64,000 nucleotides of DNA, taken from Calonectria ilicicola. Lineage: Eukaryota; Ascomycota; Sordariomycetes; Hypocreales; Nectriaceae. Each line of letters begins with the position of its first letter. Position 1 is the stretch's first letter. Shown one piece after another: positions 10,221 to 21,489 of the stretch. The translations under genes were made by a program, and so were the position numbers. Under the pieces are notes generated by a model. The model saw only the letters and a program-made list of their open reading frames with translations, searched no databases and was not told where the DNA came from. The DNA lies in the NCBI GenBank assembly GCA_020809705.1, contig CP085835.1, positions 4,108,401 to 4,172,400 of the forward strand. The letters are read 5' to 3'.

Positions 10221-13200
10221 ATGAGCGAACACGTATCTGTCAACCCAATCAAAGGACGCAATGTCGTGGCAGGAATCAATATTAATGACAACTCCACAAT
10301 GAACATCAATTTTAACGACAACAAGAGGCTCGACGATTACCTACCATATGCACCCGAGGCACGTTTCGATTACTATACGACACCGGATGAATCAACCTGT
10401 CTCCCTGACACACGCATTGATGTTCTGAGCGACATTCACAAATGGATAACGAGCTAGAATACGAATCTGTTTTTCTGGTTAAGCGGACTGGCTGGTACCG
10501 GCAAAACAACCATTGCTCGAACAATTGCACAACGCTGTTATAAAGAAGGCCTACTTGGTGCTACATTCTTCTTTTCTAGAGCACAAGTCGACATTAGTAG
10601 TGCAGACAAGTTCGTCACAACCATTGCCACACAACTCGCCACATCTATACCAACGTTAGGTCCAACAATAGCGGAAGTTATTGAAAAGGATAAGCATATT
10701 GCAACCAAATTTCTCCAAGAACAGTGGAAAAGGCTTATTATTCAGTCCCTTTCGGACCTGGATAGCAAAGAGACTTACGTATTGGTTATTGATGCGCTCG
10801 ATGAATGTGATAAAAGTCACGTTGCTGTTATCCTACGACTACTTAGTGAAGTTAGAACGCTGCAGACCATTCAACTACGGGTCTTCTTGACGAGCAGACC
10901 GGAGATACCTATTCAATATGGTTTTCGTCAGATGAAAGACAATGAGCACCGAGATTTCATACTTCATCAAATACCCCCAGATACCATTAATCATGATATT
11001 ACTATATTTCTTGAGCATAACCTCAAATGGATCGGGGGGGAGCGGTGCCTTGACCCTTCTTGGCCTGGGGATGATATCATTCAGAAGTTAATGCTTGCAG
11101 CAAGTGGACTATTCATCTGGGCTGCAACAGCCTGTCGATTTATCCACAATGGGAAACGTTTTGCAAATCGCAGACTACAGAAGCTATTGAATTATAGTGC
11201 CACAGATGGAGTTAATGACGGACCTGAAAAACACCTTGACCAAATATATACCACGTTCTTATGAATTCTATTTCCGAGAATTATACGGAAGAGGAGAAAG
11301 AGGAATCATTTACACACTTGAAAACAGTACTCGGAAGCATTGTTGTTATTTTTATACCTCTTTCAGCATCCTCATTGAGTATACTATTGGGCATTCCACT
11401 ACAAGACTTTAATCAAATGATCGAAGATCTTCATTCTATTCTCCATATACCAACAGAGACAACTGAACTTCTCCATCCCCATCACCCCTCATTTCGAGAT
11501 TTTCTTCTTAATGGAGAAAGATGCCAGGAGCCTAGGCTATTGGTGGAGCAGGAAACAGCACATTATCTACTTTTAAATCGCAGCCTTCAGTTAATGTCAT
11601 CAATGCTAAAGGAAGATATTTGTGAGTTCAACAAACCAAGCAAACTTGCAAGCGAGGTTAATAAATCCTTTCCAATGGAGCTCCAATACTCCTGCCTATA
11701 CTGGATACAACATCTCAAAAAGAGCAAAGTACAACTTCGAGATAATGACCAAATTCATCAATTCCTAAAAAGTCACACCTTGCATTGGCTTGAAATTTTA
11801 GGATGGATGGGAAAAGTTAATGATGGATTTAATGCCATAACAGACGTGGCGTCTTATATCACAGCGGAGTCAAATTGCCATGATCAATTTAAATTGGTTC
11901 AAGACATGAAACGATTTGTGCAATATAATCTACAAGCGCTCCAAAGAGCACCGCTACGAATATACTCGAGCGCACTGTGCTTCGCACCATGTGAAAGTAT
12001 TATACACAAGCAATTTCAGGGTTGTGCACCCAACTGGATACATTCAACGTCAAAGGATTTGAAGTATTGGCATGAGCTATTACAGATACTAGAGTCTGAG
12101 GAGACTGCGAAGTTTGTGGAAGAGCTTGGCCATATACCCTGTATGTCACTTTCGGCAGATGGCAAAATGCTAATCATGGCAACTAATAACGCCACTATGG
12201 TTGTGGAAGTTAGCTCTAATTCAGAGCTTTATAGAATGGGGCCTGGACGGTCCTCATTTTCACCAAATGGTATGATGATTGCAATACATCAGGAAGGATT
12301 GGGAACGTTACATGATGCTGAATCAGGTAACCAGCGTTATGAAATCATTAGTCATTATCATCAGCGATATGACAAGGACCAAATGGCTTTTTCGTCGGAC
12401 AGTAAGACACTGGCAATGTTATCAGAAAACAACACGATCAGGCTATGGGAAGTCAACTCAGGAACGCAATTGCAGACTTTGAGCTATGATGCCAGTTCTT
12501 TTAGTTCTGCTGGAGCCATAGCCTTGTCGCCCGGCGGGGGGGTTTTAGCATGCTCATTCCCCTATAAAATCATTTTTTGGGAAGTTAGCTCGGGTAAAGA
12601 ACTGCGAACTATCCAGTGTGATGAGAGTATTGGGAGTCGATTGTGCTTTTCTCCAAGCGGAAAAATGCTGGTATCTACGGATTATTCCAGAAGAGCAAGC
12701 TTGTGGGATATTAAATCGGGGAATTTGCTGAAGCTTTCGAAACTCCTAAGTCATCAGGAATGTTGTTTTGCCTTCTCCCAAGATGGTAGGTTGCTGGCCT
12801 GGGTCTCTGATACATTAAAGCTCTTTGAAGCTGGCTCAATGAAAGAGATTATGGCCCTTCAGGAGAATCCAACCGAAATTACAGACCTTCGATTTTCGCC
12901 AAACAGCCAACTTTTGATATCCGTTTAGGAATGAAAACAATACAACTGTGGGAAGCAAAGACTGGGATGATGGTTGGGACTCTGGGAGATAGCTTAAAGC
13001 ACGTATATATTGCGGCATTTACCCCGGATAGCTCAAGTCTTATAACGGTATCAATGACTAGGACCATAAGGTTATGGGATACCAATAAGCATACTGAAGC
13101 CGAAATCTCAACAGGGCACCCGGATGTTCCTGATTCTTTGATATTATCACCGGATAACAAGATACTGGCATCAACTTCAAAAGACACCTCCATAAAGATA

Positions 13201-14235
13201 TGGGACTAGCTATCAACGACGCTTATATGCACACTTTATACTGAACAAAGGGGCTCAGTCAATCCTTGCTTTTCCCACGACGGGAAATTGATCTCCTCTG
13301 TAAGCGATGGCGGGAGGCTCATAATCTGGAATATAGCTTCTCAGCAGCAACTACAGGTATTTGAGGGGCCGCATTACGAGCCTGTCGTCCATTTTTCACC
13401 AGATAGCAGCTTGGTCCTTCTTGAGACGCCTGGCAACGCTAAAATTTGGAAAGTGGATGCAGGAGTTCTTCTCGGAGATATACCTGCCGGCGAAGGAATT
13501 GCATCGTTTTCTCCAGATAGCAAGATGTTTGCATTACCATCAGATGAAGCGGAAATTATGCTATTTGATGCCTTGTCAGCGAATAAGCTCAGGACACTGT
13601 GGACTCATGGAGATAGGCTGAGCGCGTATTGTGTTTTGATATTCGCACAGGATAACCACACTCTTGCTTCCATTGGATGGGATGACCAATATTGGTTCCG
13701 TCACAAATGTAACAGCCTAAATATAAAATTAGGGAATGTCCACTCTGGAGAATTATTCCAGACAATTGACATTTATCTCGGCGGGGAACCCGAATTTGTC
13801 GATAGTCTATGCTTCTCAAAAGATGCAAACCAGCTTTTTCTAGCGCGTTCGAAATTCAAAGATGCAACAAATGCTGGCTTTGTCGAAAGTTGGGACATTA
13901 AGTCTGCCAGTCTTTTACAAAGAGTGTCATTTGAGGTACGAGTGCGAATTCTTTCATTTTGGGCCGATGGACCTTGGGCTCGAACAAATAGAGGATGTGT
14001 TCCTCTGAACATTGCTGAACCTAAACATGGCTATATGAGTGCTAAGCCTATAGGTCTGTTTATTGACAAATATTGGATAACTTGGAATGGAGAGAAACTT
14101 CTCTGGGTTCCATCAGAATATCGTTTAAAGGAATCTGTTATTCAATATGAAGATACTGTTGTTTTACCTGATAGATATGGTAGTGTTTTTTTTCTTAAAT
14201 TTAACCTAGCTAGATTGAGACGTCTTTACATTTAA
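10221..14235 (+). pseudogene. NACHT-WD40 NLR-like protein, broken (HNWD/HET-E-type architecture)
   Basis: The ancestral protein was about 1330 residues: a short N-terminal segment with GININDNSTMNINF, a NACHT NTPase with P-loop GLAGTGKTT (near 10485) and Walker B VLVIDALDEC (near 10779), a helical linker containing HHPSFRDFLL, then about nine WD40 blades ending in motifs such as IRLWEVNSG, ASLWDIKSG and LIIWNIAS. Such proteins act in fungal non-self recognition and programmed cell death. Lesions: TAG at 10455-10457 just before the P-loop (likely CAG), a one-base frameshift near 11262 between IYTTFL and NSISENY, a frameshift with stops near 12926, and TAG at 13207-13209 after IKIWD (likely CAG). 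The CAG-to-TAG changes fit RIP. No intron can hide these. The Asn-rich N-terminus might be a prion-like signalling motif; that is speculative. Confidence 0.9.
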
Positions 14236-14437
14236 ATGCTATTATTTTATTTTAGCAATTATTATTTAAATATTTATTCAAATCATCCTATGATCATCAC
14301 GACCAACATTACTTAAGCTATAGATCGGCACAACGTCAGAACGTTCAGTTTATAATTATATTAGCTCAAGAAAATGTACATTGTTTATTTCGAATTCGCT
14401 ACTCTGGTTTGTAGAATCTATAACATCTGTGCGAGAC

Positions 14438-14665
14438 TGTTATATGTTTTAGTTGGATATCCCCTATGAGAGGCAGCTCAACCTAGGCTAGGGAGCATTC
14501 TGATTATTCTTGTCTACTAGACGTAATGGTAAAGTGGTAGTGTGTACCCTTTCTGCTGTATGATATACGTATGTAGAAACCTTGAGGTGAAAGCTTTTCA
14601 ATGACTCTGATGTGCCCTTGCTGTGAATTTTGTCGAGACCTAGGTGTAAAAGCGGCTCCGAGTTG
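14438..14665 (+). repeat. Inverted repeat arm, right (possible decayed solo LTR)
   Basis: Matches the reverse complement of 1360-1589 with mostly transition differences. It begins TGTTATATG. It lies 200 bp after the NACHT-WD40 gene. Confidence 0.65.
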
Positions 14666-15235
14666 ACCAAACTACCGTCCTCGAAGTATCTTTGGAATCT
14701 TCACCGGCACATCTAGACCACGAAGAACTACAGGAGAGATCTACAGCCGAGTGGTTAGAATCTTGGAACAAAGGATCCCACATATATAGCCGGGGTGGTA
14801 GGGGATGGTGGGATGTTCAGGACGACACCTAAATTGTTTGGTCGCGTAAGAAAAGCTCTCAACCGCGACCGCAAAATATGAAGCCGGATCGCTAGATTCC
14901 AAGAAGGCTATACTGTCTCTAAGTCTACCCATAAAGCCTACTAAATAAAGAAGAATAGAGGATGAACCCTGTTCAAAAGAAACCAGCCTGATCCATTCAA
15001 GGAGCCGACATAGCCTCCACCTCCTCCAGCATGCTGTTCAAATCTGGTGTTGCTTCTCTCTAGTACTTTGCAGATACGCTTGGAAATCTGCTCCTTTATT
15101 CTTGTGTGGCGCTCAATCTTTACGACCTTCTTACAATGATACTTCTCGACAACCTTTCCGTCGACGAGACAGATACACGGCCTTGAATCGTATAACAAGT
15201 TCAACTAGTGTTTCGGTATGCAGCAGTAGGCACAG
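14666..15235. other. Region with two unassigned minus-strand ORFs
   Basis: Minus-strand frames 15204-14941 (87 codons, containing HAGGGGGYVGSLNGSGWF) and 14932-14741 (63 codons) look mildly protein-like and could be exons of one small gene, but no splice pair joins them convincingly and no family is recognised. Confidence 0.25.
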
Positions 15236-15480
15236 TAGCACGACAACCGAGACTCCTCTTTCAAGGGCGATTGGGAGCTCCAATGAGGAAGGATTTCGGT
15301 GGAATATCGAAAAGGGTGCAAAATCAATGCTCGTGTCGGCTGGGCAGGCTTTGTCCTGTATAAGCTATGCAATGAGGGAAGCTTCGAAATGGCAAAGTTA
15401 TTATGTGAAAGTGATTATATGAGAACGGCGCAAAGGTCTACTGCAGCGATCTTGGCATAAACGGATTGGATATACAGAGC
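15236..15480 (+). pseudogene. Ankyrin-repeat fragment, frameshifted
   Basis: Reading all three plus frames in turn gives ankyrin-like pieces: TPLSRAIGSSNEEGFRW with IEKGA, then GSFEMAKLL in the next frame, then ENGAKVYCSDLGINGLD in a third. The order and spacing match two ankyrin units broken by at least two frameshifts. It may be debris of an ankyrin NLR like the one at 25887. No start or end can be set. Confidence 0.4.
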
Positions 15481-16154
15481 TGATTACGCTATGATTCCTC
15501 GGTCTAAGCTCGGTGTGACTAACTTTTCGCTGCACCCGTCGCTCGGGAACTGGGTTCTTGACCCATGAGACGTCACGAAGTAAATTTACTTTCAAGCCGA
15601 CCCGTACACAGATAAAGCTGTAGTCTTACACAACATAAGGCCTGATACTCGCAAGGGTAGAAAGTTAGACTCACTGTTACAGTGTAAACTTTACCTTTGA
15701 GAATAAATTCTATTCAATCTTGATTCTATTAATAATCCAACCAACTGTTACAGCTTGTCTTTTGAAGTCAAAATGCGAGTGTTTTCGTTCTAATTGAAGT
15801 CAGGATTTGAGATAGAGCAACACAAACCGACAAGGAGAACTAATCGGCAGCTTGTTGAATCTTGACTGTCACAGCAATGATGCTACAAAACCCCACTACT
15901 CAAGTCCAGTGCCGTGATGGAAATTAATCCAACTCCCAAACAACATCTATTGTTCGGGGACAAACCCCCCTTTACATGAAGAATTCATGAGGTGCTATCT
16001 CATGTTTATCTCGCACAGCGTGTCGTGCGCGACTGAGAAACCATTCTGTTTCCGGGCTTCGACTTCTCGGGGCGGCATCAATTGGGCAACGTAATGCACG
16101 GCCTATTCGTTGGATTATGATACCTTCCAACGGGCATGAAGTAAAATCCATGCA
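15481..16154. other. Intergenic region
   Basis: No supported gene or repeat seen. It lies downstream of the membrane-protein gene on the minus strand. Confidence 0.35.
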
Positions 16155-16737
16155 TCATGCGCAATCTGCCACTGCCGACGTCCCCGTGCGAGTCTTGTCA
16201 ATGACGAGACAGACAAACACGCAAAAATCCGCAACAACAGGGAGCACCAAGGCAGAGAGTGTTGCTAGATCCACAATGAATACAGCTGGGATCAAACATG
16301 CCACTGTAGCAAAAACTACGAATGGCTGGTACTGGTCTCTCCATATACCCTTGTCAAACAGGCTGAATACGAGAATCCAATGTAATAATGTGACTACCGC
16401 CAGCAGGAGATATAATGTTTCGCAAATATACAGTGGTCGTAGAAAAAAGTGCCATCGTGTCGGGTATAATATGGTTGTGGGATTACATGTCTAAAAGAAC
16501 TGGTTAGTCAAACACGATCAGAGTTCATGGTGAAGATGGTAAATGTACAGGATATTCGGTCCAAGACCTCCAGCCGAACTGGGTGGGAAATAGCGCCGAC
16601 GTGATTGTCGCTGCGTAGGCGATGGATATTTTGAAGGAGCGCGATACAATTCTATATGAAAATCTCCGTCGGCTTACTGGTCGGTCGGCGCTGTTGTTCT
16701 TTTCTCCCTTTGTCGTTATCGGGGTGCGTCGTGGCAT
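16155..16737 (-). CDS. Small multi-pass membrane protein, uncharacterised
   Basis: Two exons, 16737-16549 and 16490-16155, with a 58-bp intron (gtacat ... ttttag, branch tgactaac). They join in phase as TEYP/TCNPTTI; 174 residues. Exon 2 has at least three hydrophobic segments, including LYLLLAVVTLLHWILVF and FATVACLIPAVFIVDLA, and a further one near the C-terminus. A basic N-terminus precedes a first weak segment. I recall similar fungal proteins of unknown function with a CNPTT-WHFF signature between the first two segments; they are usually longer, so further exons or N-terminal loss are possible. The opposite strand at 16622-16831 is also open but lacks a match in pattern. Confidence 0.6.
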
Positions 16738-17928
16738 TTCGAGCTGGGTTCTCGGGGCCGGGCTTATTCTAGTATTGACGTCGCGATGGATCTTCCCAGC
16801 TGCTCTAGGTTATCGTGATAAATTTGGATGAAGCCTGCGTCGGTGGTGATGACGTTTTGCCGTGATGTTGGCCAATATTTCCACTCGATCCAGAGGAGAG
16901 AGCATTTCCTCGCAAAAGAATTGCACGAGGGGAGTCAACGCGGGACAATGAAATTAGGTGACCGGAGGCGTTATTGAGCCAATAACATTTGGACACGGCA
17001 TAGGGAGGCGGCGGCCTCTTGGCTCGCCACAGGCCAAATGGTTCGGGCACTGCGCCTCCACAAGGCGACCAGTCTAGCAGCACCTTTACTCCATCCTCTC
17101 CCAACACACGGAACTTTTCCCACAATCACCTACTTCGCCGAATACTCAACACCCCAGATATTCTCTCCGCGTTCTCTGACCTGACGATTGAGATACCGTC
17201 GTTGTTATTCGGCACGACTGCGACGACAGAGTCACTTCTTTTCGTCTTTGCGAACCTTGACCTCCCGATACCCATTACCATTGCTTCGTAACACGACACA
17301 ACCGCCCATGCTTTCAATCCCGCCCAATTCAACAAACTCGTGTCATCGACAAAATTAGGCTACACCTCCTGTATCGAAGTCTATAATACTACAGCTGGCG
17401 ACAGCAATGCAAGGAAACCCATCGAACGCTATTCGATTCTTCCTGTCACTTTGCATCGCCTTCCTTGGATCATCACAGGAGCAATTGTCTTGGGCGCTGT
17501 GCACAAAGCTGGTGTAAGAACCTTGCCCTGTCAAGTATAATTTTCCTCGAGCTTGTTCTCACATATTTATAGGTGCCAGCTTGCGTGGGCTGTCTTGTGC
17601 GCTGATAAATTCCGAACTTGGCGGCCTGATCTTTCAGTGTATGTTTTGCTCTTGCCGTAACACAGACGTATCCGCTCACCCTCAAATTAGCATCTTTTCT
17701 TTTCTTTTGCTATTTTTGTGCCTAACAGTAGGGTTTCTCAAATTCCCATCTACAGAGCACCTGCTATCTGCATCTACTTGTCTTCCGTTATTGCTTGAAG
17801 TCTATACAGCCCTTATTCGTGCCTTAAACGATTGGCTCGGCCAGATTATCCGTACGTATATCGATTCGCTTAGACAAGAACAACCAGCGGCTTTGAATCC
17901 AGCTACAATCGTCTAAGTTATCTTGAAA
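16738..17928. other. Intergenic region, one doubtful ORF
   Basis: Plus-strand frames at 17019-17291, 17340-17540 and 17581-17916 are open but without recognised motifs and could not be spliced into one gene. A T/C-rich tract at 17695-17720 and the segment just before 17929 may belong to the promoter and leader of the C2H2 gene. Confidence 0.3.
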
Positions 17929-18684
17929 ATGGACGTCCCTCAGGGTAGCGCAGGGAAACTGCAGGATAGCATCAACAACGATAGCGACAGTAGCATCTTC
18001 GACTTCGACTTCGATAGCGCCGACGAATCGTTTCATGGACATCACGTCGCAATACAGCCCAAGCAGGAAATTAATTACACGCTCGAAAGGTTACGCAATG
18101 AGCTACCGGCTTATGCCTATGAAGTACCACGATCCACAATAGATGTTGCACACTACTCGGCCCCACAGTCCGATAGACTGCCCCCACGTAAAAGGGAACG
18201 CCTTCCGTCATCACATCATTGGGAGGAGAAAGAAAATAGCACTGACGCCGTGCTTATCAGGCGTCCTGTTGGGTATTTTCACTTAGCTTGCCCATTCTAT
18301 ATTTCTAACCTTGCTCAATATGAGGGCTGCTTGCGGCAACACGATGTTCAATCTATCGAAGACGTTACGTCCCACATTATGCGCCACCACAAACAATCTC
18401 CTTACTGCCCAAGATCTTGGCAAGTATTTGAATCAGAAGAGCGTCGCGATTCCCATTTTGACCAGAGAAAATGCGAATCTGAACCACACCTGCATGGTGA
18501 TATTGGACTTGGTGAGATACCATCAAGAAATGTGACCGACGGAGACAAGTATTCCAGCGAAAGACGAAGGTGGAAGAGAGTTTGGAGCACCCTATTCTCC
18601 AGCAAGGATATAAGTCCACCTCACGTTGGCCAACTTACTGAAACGGTGTCCATTATCGAAGATATTTGGACCGTTAATGGGTAG
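17929..18684 (+). CDS. C2H2-type zinc-finger-like protein of fungal type
   Basis: An intronless 251-residue frame begins at the ATG in gaaaATGGACG. After an acidic start (FDFDFDSADE) and a basic patch (RKRERL), a cysteine/histidine region reads ACPFY, then an H-containing helix (DVTSHIMRHHKQ), YCPR, and SHFDQRKCE. This is the fungal pattern in which two divergent finger units follow one another, common in ascomycete proteins near NLR and HET genes; the function is unknown. The second CPR lacks the usual CXXC partner, so one finger may be damaged. The frame continues past the TAG at 18682-18684 for another 70 codons (to 18900), so the ancestral protein may have been longer and cut by a CAG-to-TAG change. 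Confidence 0.7.
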   Translation: MDVPQGSAGKLQDSINNDSDSSIFDFDFDSADESFHGHHVAIQPKQEINYTLERLRNELPAYAYEVPRSTIDVAHYSAPQSDRLPPRKRERLPSSHHWEEKENSTDAVLIRRPVGYFHLACPFYISNLAQYEGCLRQHDVQSIEDVTSHIMRHHKQSPYCPRSWQVFESEERRDSHFDQRKCESEPHLHGDIGLGEIPSRNVTDGDKYSSERRRWKRVWSTLFSSKDISPPHVGQLTETVSIIEDIWTVNG

Positions 18685-19071
18685 CCATCGATGAAAGACA
18701 TTTCCAAAACTCACGGTATTATTTTGTCAGACGCAAGGATTGATAAGAAAGGTCGTGAAGTCTTTGACAATTTGATTCTAAGCCGTTTCCTATCCCCGGG
18801 TTTGAAGGAGCGCGTGGGAGCGGAACGGAGAGTCATACAAGAAGAATCTGGAAATACAGGAAGGTCCATCAAATGGGATTTGGATGGTCAGATAATTTAA
18901 TTCACGGCGATGTCTTTCATAGTCATTTTCTTCCCTTGAGGGAAGAAAGAGCCCAACAAGGTCACGGGACTTAAGGGCATACCTCATGATAGACTTTCAG
19001 GTCGATTGGTACAATTGCCCTTGTGCCAACTCTGAAGCCTAGAGGCATTACAAAATAAAAACCTTGATAGC

Positions 19072-19078
19072 TATAAAT
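19072..19078 (+). promoter_or_regulatory. Candidate TATA box
   Basis: tataaat lies 113 nt upstream of the ATG at 19191 and is followed by a leader rich in CAAA repeats, as in highly expressed fungal genes. Confidence 0.35.
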
Positions 19079-19190
19079 GTTGTCTAATAAAAGGAAAGCT
19101 TTTTACTAGTCATGAATGGAGTAACGCACACTCAAACAAACCTCTCTCAAACACACCAAAAAGAAACCTTCAAACAAACACACAATCAAG

Positions 19191-19376
19191 ATGTCCATCA
19201 AACGATGCATCATCGATGCTGGCGACAACCCTCCAGAAACCCAATCCGCAGCCAGATACATCGATCGATTGATCCAAGCCAACGCAATCCAGCTCGATCC
19301 AACCGATCGGAGATATTTACGGCGTTATACTGCCAGAACTATATTGGAAGGAAATCAGAATGTGTGTAGCATGTAA
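19191..19376 (+). CDS. Small protein, 61 residues, uncharacterised
   Basis: The ATG sits in a strong context (atcaagATGTCC) after a long C/A-rich leader (19120-19190) with no G-rich stretches, typical of fungal 5' leaders. The 61-residue product is charged (RYIDRLIQ, TDRRYLRRYT), has no signal peptide or membrane segment, and ends NVCSM. A gtgtag sequence near the end could be a splice donor, so the true C-terminus may differ. No family recognised. The alternative frame starting at 19112 has an inferior context. Confidence 0.5.
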   Translation: MSIKRCIIDAGDNPPETQSAARYIDRLIQANAIQLDPTDRRYLRRYTARTILEGNQNVCSM

Positions 19377-19731
19377 TAAATGTCATAGATATCACAGATG
19401 TTAAAGATGTCAAAGATATTTTCAATATTGAATTTTTACTTTTGGGTTAATAATACTCACTTCTCCCCCGACTGAACCATTGGCTGTGTTGAAATGTTTC
19501 TCAAAAAGGGGTTCAGTTTTGGTACCGTTGGTTTGATGAAGCGAAATGCCCGTCATTCTGCAGTCGCTGGGGACCTCGTGACTTCATTCTGGACCAAGAT
19601 GAATATATCATCCACCAGAATGATAATGATGACTGGATACTTATGATGTGGGCTGATAGATTTTGCGAAATCTCAAGATTGTTGTGAGGGAAGCCACGAA
19701 GACTTGTGGTTGTTCAGGGAACTCTGATCAA
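19377..19731. other. Intergenic region
   Basis: Nothing recognised apart from a short gat-rich stretch (19383-19425). It ends at the target duplication of retroposed copy 3. Confidence 0.35.
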
Positions 19732-19743
19732 ATGTCTATCCGA

Positions 19744-20620
19744 CCCCTCCTGGGTTCGGAGAGAGAAAACACCCCCCTAGGCCCGGCTAGCCCGCCCGGC
19801 CTCCTTGGCCTCCTTGGTCTGTAGATATTCTTGCTCTTGGATATTTATTATAGCTCTAGTATAAAGAAGATAAGTTCTTTTAGTATAATTACTTTGAATA
19901 AAATAGTGAAATGTAATATAGAATATTCTACTTTTTTAATTAGTAGTCTAGCTGTAGCTATATTAGAATATATATTTAAAGTATTTGCAAGAGTATGGTT
20001 TCTTTATGTAAGCAGCTTTATTATAGAAGGGTGTTGTTGTGTGGGTGGTCTTAATCTTTGTAATAGTAGCTTTAAGCGATTTGCTGTTTGTGTTAGAGAT
20101 GTAGATGCTTAGCTTCGAGAAAGTGATAGTAATTGTGTTGAGGATAAGGATTAAAATCTCAATTTAGAAAAGCTTACTACTTTTATTTACAGGTTCAGAA
20201 AATAACTCTTTAGCTATATTTCTAAACTTCCAAGCTACTTGGATGTAAAAGCATTTAGACTTCTATCTTACCTTAGAACCAAAGGTCTAACTGTAGTTTT
20301 ATAGGCCTATTCCTCTACTATTAGCTCCACAAAAACCTCCATCATCATATGCCTTATCTAGCCACGCAAATGAACCTATAGATCCTTCCATAAAGCTTAA
20401 TGAGAGCCATAGTAAAGTTGAGATTGTAAGAGGCTGATGACTCTTTTTCCCAAGATTAGGCAACACACAAGCTTCTGTTGTATTAGAACCTTTTAATATT
20501 CTGATTAAGTAAATCAAAACCTTATATTATTATACATAAAATCTCTTCAATTATCCAATCATCTCCTAAGATTAGGGTATTTTGACCTTGTAGTACACTT
20601 GTATTAATAAAAAAAACTCG
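19744..20620 (+). mobile_element. Retroposed element, copy 3 (longest, RIP-affected)
   Basis: An 877-bp insert between perfect 12-bp repeats atgtctatccga at 19732-19743 and 20621-20632. The 3' end is aataaaaaaaactcg, as in copies 1 and 2. The last 290 bp align with copy 1, with many C-to-T and G-to-A changes in this copy. The first 90 bp are GC-rich; the middle is AT-rich with an open plus frame at 19831-20112 that shows no motif. The greater length supports 5' truncation of the other two copies. Confidence 0.8.
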
Positions 20621-20632
20621 ATGTCTATCCGA

Positions 20633-21489
20633 TTTTGGGTGAAAATCAAGTCAAGTTTCGAGTTAGTCTGTTGAGAAATTGACTCATGAACGAATGGGGA
20701 GGGGCATTTGAGATGCATACATTACACTTCCCCATCAACATGACCGGCACCATCCCTGCCCTGTCGAAACGATGCCTGGTGAAGCCCAAGTATTGTACGA
20801 TTGTCCATTGCATTCTCCACATTAACGCAGCGGAAGGGATCTGTCGAAGTTGCGCCATCTACCCTGTCGCCAGCTCATCATGCAAGTAAATGAGGCACCC
20901 ATCTTACCACCGTCTACGAGGATTGTGAGGTTTTACAGGCGAATTAAGATAATTGAGCCTGCAAGGATGGTAACTTGCTGTTGATTTTGGGATGGACACT
21001 GCCAGGTGGGGTTGGCGATAACTAACTTCGCGATTCGTCAGTCCGTCTGCCGTGGTTGCACTATGACCCGCCGCTGCATATGCGAGCCACGTTGTTGGGC
21101 AGAGACTGGCTACCTAACAAAAAAGCCAACTCGCTCATGGCAGAATTCTGAGGTTCAGAAGTTATCTGAAGGGCGTTTCCGGCTCAGAATAAACCATTTA
21201 GCACTGTTCGCAGCTTGGATGATTGACTAGCACTGTCTTGCTCCGGTGGCTGATTTTTTGGCTCCCAATCCTCAATATCCCAGATGACAGAACTGTCATA
21301 AATCGGTTTTCCAAATGAGGAGTGGTATGCAATCCGTATTTTGTCATTTTTCACCCGCGCCGACGTGGGCCTTTATGCCAGCATCAACTTTGCCACGAAT
21401 GCCGCTGAATACTTATTGCGGGAGTTTACCCTCCTGATCAATTCCTTTGCGCTGTTCACTCCCTTGACAAACTCTCCTGCATCACGACC
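20633..21489. other. Intergenic region
   Basis: No supported gene. The last 150 bp, C/T-rich, probably form the promoter and leader of the gene at 21490. Confidence 0.35.

Noticed and set aside
14750..14790. tRNA-Ser-like string gccgagtggttaga
   Set aside because: No matching acceptor stem, B box or 3' half follows within tRNA distance; likely chance or a fragment.
16622..16831. Plus-strand hydrophobic ORF overlapping the membrane-protein gene
   Set aside because: The minus-strand reading gives two exons joined in phase by a good intron with branch site and matches a remembered fungal pattern; the plus ORF stands alone.
17019..17916. Three plus-strand ORFs upstream of the C2H2 gene
   Set aside because: No motifs and no splice combination that links them; kept only as an intergenic note.
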